From the NCBI GenBank assembly GCA_033977485.1, contig CM066988.1, forward strand, positions 29,368,501 through 29,432,500: DNA of 64,000 nucleotides. The letters run 5' to 3'. The notes below the pieces were generated by a model that was given only the letters and a program-made list of their open reading frames with translations, was not told the DNA's origin and made no database searches. The stretch is from Hydrangea macrophylla (Eukaryota; Streptophyta; Magnoliopsida; Cornales; Hydrangeaceae). A program made the translations under genes and the position numbers. This document shows, in pieces, positions 55,864 to 64,000 of the stretch; positions within the stretch are counted from its first letter, which is position 1, and each line of letters begins with the position of its first letter.

Positions 55864-56705
55864 CTAGTTTACCGCCTTCAGAACGAGATCTCGCACCTGA
55901 AAACTATGGAGCTTTACCTTAATATTGAAGTACCGGGAGACCCTCTGTTTGTAGGCTGCCACTTTCAGATAGGCTTGAACCCTTCTCTCTTCTGCTAGGT
56001 CAAGTTCTCCTCTGAGGGCTTCCTCATTGCCCTGCTCGCTAAAATTTTCCACCTGGTATGTAGGTAACCCAAGCTCCATGGGAACCACTGCCTCAAAGCC
56101 ATAGGTTAGTGAGAATGGTGTCTCGCTTGTTGCCGCTCGGGGGAAGTACAGTAGGCCCACAGGAGGGTCGGTAATTCCTCTGCCCAGAAGCCTTTGGTGT
56201 TTTTAAGTCTTGTTTTAATTGACTGTAGAATAGTCCAGTTTGTCACCTCATCTTGGCCATTGGCTTGAGGCTGCTCGGGGGAAGAGTAGAGATTTGATAT
56301 CCCGTAGCCCAAGTAGAATTGCCTGAATACTGGGGTGTCAAACTATCTGCTGTTATCGCTGACCAGAACCCGGGGAATGCCCAACTTGCAGAGGATGTTT
56401 TTCTCAATGAAACTTTTCATCTTTTCCTTGGTGATTATTGCTAAGGGCTCGGCCTCCGCCCACTTGGTGAAGTAGTCCACGAGGATGATAGCGAACTTAA
56501 CTTGCCCTTTTTCGTCCGGGAGGGGACCAACGATGTCGATACCCCATTGAGCAAATACCCACTGGCTGAGGATGGGTGTTTGGAGTTCTCTCGGTCGGTT
56601 GATCATGGAGGAGTATCTCTGGCACTTGTCACACCTCTTTTCATACTCCTGGGAATCTCGGGCCATCGTTGGCCAGTAATAATCTTGCAGTAAGGCTTTT
56701 TGCAA
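55864..56705 (-). pseudogene. TAT-C integrase
   Basis: Minus-strand order: 56343-56705 has YYWPTMARDSQEYEKRCDKC (zinc-binding end), FAQWGIDIVGPLPDEKG with the first Asp, ILVDYFTKWAEAEPLA and IPRVLVSDNSR with the second Asp. 56106-56312 has LYSSPEQPQANGQDEVTNWT; the third acidic residue is at QDEVTN, where Ala-Glu is usual. 55864-56160 is the C-terminal part: ETPFSLTYGFEAVVPMELGL, NEEALRGELDLAEERR, AYKQRVSRYFN. Frames change twice. Inserts cDNA; dead here. Confidence 0.92.
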
Positions 56706-56929
56706 AAGTACCCGGCCTCCAATGTGGTTTTCTCAAACTCACTCGTGGATTTCATGCAACACCGCCTGGACCTGTACAGGGTGGACGTAATGGAGATAGG
56801 GATAGAGAACCCCCTCTTGTAGAGGATTCCATCGATAACGTGATATCTGGCCACTCGGTACTTGACCCAACGGGCTTCATCCTTTTTGTTCAGTAGCGTG
56901 CCAGTTGTGAGGAATGTCATGATCGGATC

Positions 56930-57410
56930 CATCTAGCTGGGGCCTAAGGTGACCTGGTTGACTTTCATGCCTTCCGAGTTGATCACACTTGGCTTGGGTA
57001 AGTATTCTATCCTTATCCCGGGCAAGTCTGACTCGGAGGATGAGCCAAGGCGGGCTAACTGATTGGCCCTAGTGTTCTCTTCTCGGAATATGTGTGATTG
57101 AGAAACCCTTAAGCTTCTTCGAGACTGTTCGGACAAGGGCTAGGTAAGCTACCATGTTATCTTCTCAGGCTTCATACTCCTGATTAACTTGGTTGACCAC
57201 GAGCTGGGAGTCGTTGTACCCTTGAACTTGCTGTGCACCTATTGAAGTAGCCAGTTGTAGTCTTACCAACAGGGCTTCATACATAGCCTCGTTGTTAGAG
57301 GCACGGAATCCAAACCTCAGTGCATACTCAAGCTGGATCTCGTCGGGAGTAGTCAGGATGATCCCCGCCCCGCTTCCTTGTTTGTTGGAAGACCCATCCA
57401 CATAAAGTAC
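56930..57410 (-). pseudogene. TAT-C second (archaeal-type) RNase H
   Basis: Minus strand 57165-57401 reads MDGSSNKQGSGAGIILTTPD, NNEAMYEALLVRLQLA and YNDSQLVVNQVNQEYEA. These carry the Asp, Glu and Asp of an RNase H1 fold (DGSS, NNEA.YEAL, NDSQL). The following frame (56933-57136) gives HIFREENTRANQLARLGSSS, the usual end of the domain. TAT elements have this in addition to the normal Ty3 RNase H. One stop separates the two frames. Confidence 0.85.
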
Positions 57411-58720
57411 CTAAGTCGGGATATTTGACTATAGGCCAATCGGTAGGTCGGGCGCGCTAAGCTCTTCAACTAGGTCCTCCGTGTATGTAAACTCCATAAG
57501 AAAGACTGCCATGGCCTGTTCTTTAATTGGCGTCCTAGGTCTGTAGACCACCTCGAATTCTTCCAACTCCAAGGCCCACTTGACAAACCTTTCGGACATT
57601 TCAGGCCTGCTTAAGATTCAACAGGGAGGCTAATCTGTGAGGACCACGATCACATGGGCCTGCAAGTACGAGCAAAGTCTCTGAGAAGAATTGATAAGGG
57701 CAAAAGCAAACTTTTTGATGCGGGAGTATCTGCTTTCCATGCCTTGAAGTGCCTGACTGGTGTAGTAAACTGGGAATTGTATCCCGTGTTCTTCTCGGAT
57801 GAGAGCCGAGCTGACCGCTGAGGGTAATACTGCCAAGTATAAAAACAACTCCTCGTTCAACAGGGGTGTTGAGAGTAGAGGGGGCGATGCCAAGTACTTC
57901 TTGAGTTCCTAAAATGCCTCCTCGCACTCTTTCGACCACTGAAAGGCCTTACGAAGGATTTTAAAAAATGGCAGGCATCGGTTAGTAGCTCGGGAAACAA
58001 ATCTGTTCAATGCGGCGACCCGCCCGGCCAGGCTCTAAACTTCTTTGGTTGACCTGGGTTGCCGCATGTTTATGCTGGCTTGGATTTTCTCGGGGTTGGC
58101 TTCGATTCCCCGTCTGCTGACCAGGTGTAGCAAAAACTTCCCGGACGAGACACCAAATGTGCACTTGCCCGAGTTTAACCTCATCCTGAACCTCCTTAAA
58201 ATGCTGAAGGCCTGGCTAGATGTTCGAGATGGTCAAACTCCTCTCGGATCATAACCAAAAGATCATCAACGTAGTTTTCCATGGACTTCCTGATCAGATC
58301 CTTGAACATGTGATTGACTAGGTGTTGATAGGTTTCCCCGACATTTTTTATGCCGAAGGGCATCACCTTGTAGCAGTACATTCCTTGATCTATGATGAAG
58401 GAAGTCTTCCCTTCATCCCCGGGGTACATGCTGATCTAATTGTACCCTGAGTAGGCATCTATGAATGAGAGGAGTGCATGACCGGCCGTGGAGTCCACAA
58501 GGAGGTCTATCATGGGCAATGGGTAGAAGTCCTTGGGGCAGGCCTTGTTCAGGTCGGTGAAATCCATGCACATTCTCTGCTTCCCATTGCTTTTCTTGAC
58601 CAGTACAATGTTTGCTAACCAGTCAGGATAGTGGACCTCTCGGATAGAATTTGCTTTCAAGAGCTTCTCAACTTCTTCACATACCGCCATCTGCCTTTCG
58701 GGTGCCATACCTCGCCTCTT
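57411..58720 (-). pseudogene. TAT-C reverse transcriptase and Ty3 RNase H
   Basis: 58436-58708 has EVEKLLKANSIREVHYPDWL, KQRMCMDFTDLNKACPKD and LLSFIDAYSGYN (first catalytic Asp). 58196-58429 has DEGKTSFIIDQGMYCYKVMP and the active site NYVDDLLVM. 57630-57893 gives RNase H: LNEELFLYLAVLPSAVSSAL, YYTSQALQGMESRYSRIKK. Stops and shifts at about 58190 and 57900. The YVDD box is intact. Confidence 0.92.
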
Positions 58721-58803
58721 TTGCTTGACCGACCGCAGTCGGGGTTGATGTTGAGACAGTAAGACATAACCTGGGGATCTATCCCAGGCATGTCTTTATG
58801 GCT

Positions 58804-59400
58804 CTAGGTGCAGACATCCTGGCTATGCCACAGGAATTGGACCAACTTCTCCTTGAGGCCTGGCTCTAAGAGAGTGCCAATGCTGATGGACCGGTTGGGG
58901 AACTGAGGATCCAGCATCACTTGTTCCAGCTCCTCCATTGGACCCATTCCATTACTTTTGTCTCTAGTGTCCATCTCCTGAATATTTAATGTTTCAATAA
59001 TGGCTTCCCGGCGCAAGAAATTGACATAGCAACTCCGGGCGACCGCTTGGTCTTCACATCGGCTCTTGGGTCCCTGAGGGGTTGGGAATTTTACCACCAG
59101 GCTGTACGTTGACACAATTGCCTTGGCCTTTGTTGAGAGTTGGCCTCCCAAGTATGACATTATAAACGAATGGAGCTTCTACAACCACAAAGATTGCTAG
59201 TATAGATGTCTGCTAGGGGTAAGTCCCCATTATGTGTTGGATTCGTTGAATCTGACCAGTGGAGTAGCTACTGGTCAAAGTTGATCTCTGGATATCTCGA
59301 GTTGATCGAATGCTGAAACGAACATGATATCAGAGGAGCTTCCCATGTCCACAAACACCCTTTTCACCACGTAATTTGCTACGGTGAACGTTACTACCAG
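58804..59400 (-). pseudogene. TAT-C protease region
   Basis: Near 59310-59365 the minus strand reads VFVDMGSSSDIMF; the Asp-x-Gly-Ser box is the aspartic-protease site. Downstream, 58804-59160 gives KAKAIVSTYSLVVKFPTPQG, the link between protease and reverse transcriptase found in TAT polyproteins, then an acidic spacer. Frames are broken between the two. Confidence 0.75.
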
Positions 59401-61206
59401 CGGGTCGTTGTAGGGACAATGCAAATCTCATATCTCATCGGATAGGAACGTTAACATGTCAGTCGGGGGGAGCCGGTGGACTTAACATGCTAGACATCCA
59501 ATCGGGATGCCCAATCATGCCTCTTCCTGGCCGATTGTGAATCCCCCCACCCTCCGAGGTTCCTCATGAGATTATATTGATTTGTCTGAGGGGTTGTGGC
59601 TGATCCTAGGCTCAGGCATCTGGTCGAGGTCGTCTATCTACAACGATAAATTCGGTGAGATTGCCTTGCTCAATCAGCTTCTCAATGGCGATCTTAAGAT
59701 TGAAGCAGTCCTCCGTGTCATGTCCGTGGTCTTTGTGGAAGTGGCAGAACTTGTCCCGGCTCCTTTTACTGGGCGGGCTCTTTAGCTTTGCTGGCTAGTG
59801 GAATAGTCTTTGAGTTTCAACAATGGTCATGATCTCGTCGATAGGCCTGGTAAGTGGTGTAAAGGTAATCGAGGCTTGATCCTGACCACCTCTCTGGCTG
59901 GTCTTACTTTGGCTTCTTTCCTGGTCCCTTCTTGAGGCCACCACCCTTCTATTTTGCTCTCAGGGACTCATCTCCTACGAAGTTGGCGCGCTTTGCTTTC
60001 AAAAACTCCTCAGTGTCAATGTACTTCCTGACCCTCTCCGAGAGCTCAACCAGGGTTGTCGGTCGGTCGCGGTGAAACGATTTGGCAACTTTGGTGTGTT
60101 GAACTCCCAAGTAGAAGGCCATGATCGCAGCCATTTTGGTTAGGTTACGAATCTGGAGCCTCTGTTGATTGAAATGATCCACGTACTCCCTTAGGAATTC
60201 CCCCTTTCACTACTTGACTGTCAGCAACTGGGTGTCCGATTGTGACCGATCGAGCATCCCCACAAACTGGCTGATGAAGAGCTTACTCAATGTCTTGAAG
60301 TTATCGACCGTTCGGGGTTTCAGGGCATGGAACCACTACGCGGCTGACCCTTTAAGGGTGCTAGGAAAGGCCAGGCACAGTAACTCATCGACCTTGGTGA
60401 CTAGCGCCATCTGAGCCTTGTAAGTGCAGACATGATCCACTGGGCTCCCTGAACGGTCATAAGATCTGAGATATGGCAGTTTGAATTTTTGCGGGATGAG
60501 AAATCCCGTTACCTGGGAGGTATAGGGCGACTCGGTCTCTGTGTTGGTGAGGTCCTGGCCAGACTTACGACTTAACCTTTTGATTTGCTACTACAAGTCC
60601 TTGATCCGGGCCTTTACATCTCACCCAGTCTTCTTCTCTATATCCGAGCGGTACGTTAGGTCTGATGACGAGGCCTCTTCCTCTAAGTGCGTCATTCTCG
60701 AGGATAGGATCCGACTCTGACTCTGGGTAATCGTGTGCCTAAGATCTCCCCGACTCCTAACCAGAGGGTCTTTGGCTGATTCCCGGGCCTTTTGTCCTAG
60801 CAGCCTCCCCTCTGGCGGTATGTCGTTTATTGATGATATCTCTAGCGTCTTCTGCCTAGCGCGGATTAGTCCAGGCTCGTTGTCTAGTACGCCTGGGTGT
60901 TCTGCTATGCTCACCATCCCCGAGGCATTCCCAATCCGATGGGGATACCGACGCAGAATAGGTATGCTTTCAGACTCGCGTAGGCTCCTGGTCATGGATG
61001 CTTTTCCCGGGCTGGTTCTCGAATTGGGGATGCTTTTCCTGTCGGGCCAATAGTGCTTCGATCTGCTGCTGGGTTCGCAGTTGGCCCTTTAGAAGTTGCG
61101 CAAGCACTATTGTTATTTGCTCAGAGGTCATGGAGGCAGCCTACTGCTCGGGCTATGAGTCCTCCTATGCCTGAGTAGTATTCCTCTTACCCTTCTTCAG
61201 AGGCAT
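59401..61206 (-). pseudogene. TAT-C gag
   Basis: From the ATG at 61206 (MPLKKGKRNTTQ), through a Gln-rich N-terminus with several TAG stops at 61130-61190, to a charged region (60621-60995). The core domain at 59949-60182 has HFNQQRLQIRNLTKMAAIMA, TTLVELSERVRKYIDTEEFL. The zinc-knuckle variant CHFHKDHGHDTEDCFNLK is at about 59660-59740 on the minus strand, followed by IEKLIEQGNLTEFI. Gag packages RNA. The frame is broken at least five times. Confidence 0.82.
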
Positions 61207-61246
61207 GTTGATCAGTTAAGAAATTTGTTGATGAGAAACTGGAAGG

Positions 61247-61263
61247 TCCCACAAACGACGCCA
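61247..61263 (-). other. Primer-binding site, TAT-C
   Basis: The minus strand reads TGGCGTCGTTTGTGGGA, close to the TGGCGCCGTCTGTGGGA form common in TAT elements. Three bases separate it from the LTR. Confidence 0.75.
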
Positions 61264-61266
61264 AAC

Positions 61267-61891
61267 TGATGATGCCAAAATTTGGGTAAGAATAATTTAG
61301 AGAGAGATGGGCACGATGAATTTTGTATGTGGTTCGGCCCCATGAATGTGGTGACATATGTGCACGGATGCGTCGGTGCGCTTTCGTTAACAGATCACCG
61401 ATGGCTATTGGTGAGCCAACAGAGTGGGCGACACTACCAAAAACCGACTGGGTATATACGTAATAGTGAGTCGTTTATATGCTATTCTTTAGAGTTAGAA
61501 TACGATCCCCCTCAATGAGGGTGAGTGGCCTCTTTTATAGGTGCAAGAGACCACCCGTACAAGGTAAGTCTACAGATTAGGAAGCCTAATCTGATTACAA
61601 CCGATTTACATAAATTTAAGTGAGTTTCCTACTGGTTTAGGAAACCAATTGTTCCTTCCATTTAGCCTTCTAGATGGGATAGAAAACTGTCTGGAGGCTT
61701 GCTGGGCAAGCAATTCTGGAGGTGGGCCTATGTGGGCCAGTCTGGAGCAAATGCTCGGGCTTCGGACCCAATCGGGTGTTTTTGTGTAACGGCCAAGGAT
61801 GGTTGAGTAGTCAGCCTAAATTCAAGGTGACTTGGCTTCTCTTTGCTGAGGTGGCGAGGTTTGACTTGACCTGATATTTTTGTACATATCA
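61267..61891 (-). repeat. TAT-C 5' LTR
   Basis: 625 bp, tgatgatgcc .. gtacatatca. The TATA box CTATAAAAGAGG (minus) is near 61530, with a fold-back ggtttaggaaacc region about 100 bp upstream. The outer end matches the solo LTR at 21882. Confidence 0.9.
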
Positions 61892-62560
61892 TTCCTTATC
61901 CACAACCTTTAAGAAAACACCAAAATGCTAAGAATCAGGAATATTTAGAATTATTTAAACAAGTGCATATTAATATTCCTCTCTTAGATGCGATTAATCA
62001 AGTACATGGTTATGCAAATTTTTTAAAAGATTGATGTACTGTCAAATGTAAGCAAATTATAAGAAAGGTTGCGTATTCTGCTGACTTCGTAGAAGAGATT
62101 AATTCCATTGTACAACATAATTTACCAACAAAATTTAAAGACCTAGGTACACCAACAATATCTTGTATTATTGGAAATCACAAAATTAATCATGCACTCC
62201 TTGACTTAGGAGCTAGCACAAACTTGCTTCCTTATTCTGTTTATCAATAGCTTGGATTAGGTGAGCTAAAGCCTACTCGCATAGTATTACAACTTGCCGA
62301 TAGATCTACAAAATACCCGCGAGGAATTTGGGAAATGTTCTTGCCAAAGTTGACAAATTTATTTTTCCAGTAGATTTAGTCATCCTTTATATAGAACCAG
62401 TATTAGATGCTAATGAGCAAATACCAGTCATTTTTGGAAGGCCCTTCTTGGCTACCATTTTGATGCCACTATTCAAATCCGTAGTGGTATGATGACTGTA
62501 GTATTTGGAAATATGACTTTAAATATTTTTTTCTAATCCTCAACATCAAGAAGAAGATGA
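61892..62560 (+). pseudogene. Athila-1 protease region
   Basis: Continues the frame cut by TAT-C: LRKHQNAKNQEYLELFKQV, then FKDLGTPTISCIIGNHKINH, ALLDLGASTNLLPYSVYQ. The Asp-Leu-Gly-Ala box is the aspartic-protease site in Athila. ELKPTRIVLQLADRSTKYPR and IPVIFGRPFLATI follow. TAG replaces Gln before LGLGELKP, and a frameshift lies near 62320. Confidence 0.88.
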
Positions 62561-63180
62561 GCATATTGAAGAAGTTCATTCTATTGAATCGCCATCACGA
62601 GAATATTTTAACTTGACTTGTTATAATGATCCAGTAGAATCTGTTATTAATAACTCTATTCAGAAACTAGACAGTAATAATCTACAAAAACATCTTATGA
62701 GTTAAGTATGTTTTAATGAAGATTCAACAGAAGAAATAATTCAAGAAGCAATGTGGACCACACATTTTGAACCTTTACCACCAAAGACTACATTAACACT
62801 TCCATCTAATTTACAAACTCCACAGTTGGAATTAAAAGAACTCCCTAAAGAGCTTAAATATGCTTTCCTTGGTAGTAATAATACTTATCCCGTAATAATA
62901 TCATCTTTTCTAGACTCTAGTCAAGAAAATAAGCTCATTAGTATGCTTCAGAAGCATAAAAGTGCCAATGATTGGAGTATAGTAGATTTAAAAGGAATAA
63001 GTCCTTCAATATGCACTCATAATATATATATCTTGAAGATAATGCTAAAACCTCAAGAGAAATGCAAAGAAGACTTAATCTTATTATGCAGGAAGTAGTC
63101 AAGAAGGAAGTTCTCAAGCTACTTGAAATGGGCATTATATATTCAATTTCCGACAGTAAATGGGTAAGTCCAACACAAGT
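62561..63180 (+). pseudogene. Athila-1 protease-RT linker and RT start
   Basis: 62751-63098 gives LELKELPKELKYAFLGSNNT, PVIISSFLDSSQENKLISML, DWSIVDLKGISPSICTHNIY, the standard block before Athila reverse transcriptase. A -1 shift near 63070 leads to the frame 63062-63259 with MQEVVKKEVLKLLEMGIIYS and SDSKWVSPTQVMPKKIG. Confidence 0.88.
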
Positions 63181-64000
63181 TATGCCAAAGAAAATAGGAA
63201 TTACAGTTGTTCCGAATTTAAAGGGAGAATTAATTCTCACTCGTGTCACTACTGGATAGCGTCTATGCATAGACTACAAAAAAGTCAATGCTGTAACCCA
63301 TAAGGATCACTTTCCTTTACGTTTTATGGATCAAATGTTAGAAAGAATAGCGGGCCATAAGTATTACTGTTTTCTAGATGGTTATAGTGGTTACAATCAA
63401 ATAGAGATCGCACCAGAAGATCATGAAAAAACTACTTTCACATGTCCATTTGGAACTTTTGCCTATCGCCGAGTGCCCTTTGGTCTTTGCAACGCACCTG
63501 GACTTTTTAAAGGTGTATGCTTAGTATTTTCGGTGATATGGTAGAAAAGAATTTGAAAGTTTTTATAGATGATTTTTCACTTTTTGGGAAATTTTATGAT
63601 GATTGCCTTAGCAATCTTCATAAAGTTCTCTAGAGGTGTGAGGAAAAAAGTTAAGTTTTAAACTGGGAAAAATGTCATTTTATGGTCACTAAAGGTATTG
63701 TTTTAGGACGTATTATTTCTAAAAAGGGATACAAGTAGACAAAGCCAAAATAGATCTTATAGCTAATTTACCTATTCCCAAGACTGTAAAAGACATCCGT
63801 TCATTCTTAGGACATGCAGGTTTTTATCGCCGATTCATAAAAATTTCAGTACTATTTCTAGACCTTTATTGGCCAAAGACACACCTTCTGAATGAATTAA
63901 AGAACGTCAAAACTCCTTTGAGAAATTAAAAGAGCATCTCACTACTGCACCTATTATGCAATCTCTTGATTGGAGCTTACCATTTGAATTAATGTATGAT
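63181..64000 (+). pseudogene. Athila-1 reverse transcriptase, continues past window
   Basis: Reads RLCIDYKKVNAVTHKDHFPL, FMDQMLERIAGHKYYCFLDG (first Asp), TFTCPFGTFAYRRVPFGLCN, a frameshift at about 63510, then VFIDDFSLFGKFYDDC (active site FIDDF) and LNWEKCHFMVTKGIVL. It reaches RNase H (DWSLPFELMYD) at 64000. At least five stops or shifts. It is more decayed than the Athila fragment at 19620-20588. Confidence 0.93.

Larger units (their letters stand above)
51476..61891 (-). mobile_element. TAT-C: TAT-lineage Ty3 element with antisense gene
   Basis: 10.4 kb with TSD ttcct on both sides (51471-51475, 61892-61896). Minus-strand order from the right: LTR, primer site, gag, protease, reverse transcriptase, RNase H, a second RNase H of archaeal type, integrase, spacer, a plus-strand antisense gene, LTR. 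The extra RNase H and the antisense ORF between pol and 3' LTR are marks of the TAT lineage. Coding regions are interrupted by many stops. Confidence 0.93.
30462..64000 (+). mobile_element. Athila-1: Athila-lineage Ty3 element with nested insertions
   Basis: It starts TGATAAACAC inside Copia-1 RNase H, has a ~2.4-kb LTR, an Athila-type primer site (32876), gag, an odd internal duplication, then protease and reverse transcriptase to the window end. Inserts are a Stowaway MITE, TR-GAG-1 and TAT-C. Taking out each large insert plus one TSD restores Athila coding text, for example ..SNVYVPPHKK.. and ..SPQIPYPQPLRKHQ... Its 3' end lies outside the window, so its own TSD (left flank aggag) cannot be tested. 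Confidence 0.9.

Noticed and set aside
60733..61053. 106-residue plus-strand ORF in TAT-C
   Set aside because: Reverse-strand shadow of gag; no splice or domain signals, unlike the 52694-54783 gene.

Overview
The window is plant nuclear DNA with no recognisable host gene. It is a stack of nested LTR retrotransposons. The plant assignment rests on plant-specific lineages (Athila and TAT Ty3 elements, chromodomain Ty3 elements, Ty1/copia), tRNA-type primer sites, plant-like short introns and a Stowaway MITE. A eudicot is plausible; the species cannot be named from what is seen. Element names below are local labels.

Layout. 1-9545: Chromo-1, a minus-strand chromovirus-type Ty3 element with 3.1-kb LTRs (the left one cut by the window edge) and ruined gag/pol. 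9546-14320: TAT-A, the 3' end of a plus-strand TAT-like element, with a possible spliced antisense ORF, a ~41-bp array, a 108-bp array, a conserved block, a polypurine tract and an LTR. 14321-19343: Chromo-2, 3' half of a minus-strand chromovirus (LTR, chromodomain, integrase, RNase H). 19344-21168: a mosaic of a TAT gag start, a largely open Athila reverse-transcriptase fragment in the opposite sense, and a TAT LTR. 21169-23687: further TAT-A-like LTR sequence, a promoter-like patch and a solo LTR with a perfect target-site duplication (TSD). 23688-30461: Copia-1, plus strand, cut by the next element.

30462-64000: Athila-1, plus strand, running off the window. It carries a SINE-like patch, a Stowaway MITE, a gag fused to the end of pol, a second gag, protease and reverse transcriptase. 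Two large minus-strand elements sit in it with clean TSDs: a gag-only element (TR-GAG-1, 37373-51020, TSD gtgcc) and a TAT element (TAT-C, 51476-61891, TSD ttcct). TAT-C carries a multi-exon antisense gene with a gypsy-type putative transposase domain. Removing each insert with one TSD copy restores the Athila-1 reading frame.

None of the coding regions is fully intact. Many stops are TAG where Gln or Trp is expected, which suggests decay of methylated cytosines. Chromo-1 and TR-GAG-1 have nearly identical LTRs but lack working pol, so they were probably moved in trans. The most interesting points are the antisense spliced genes in TAT elements, a recurring layout in which each LTR family has its own palindrome or CG-rich cluster just upstream of the putative TATA box, a conserved fold-back block shared by two TAT-like elements, and the three-element mosaic at 19.3-21.2 kb.
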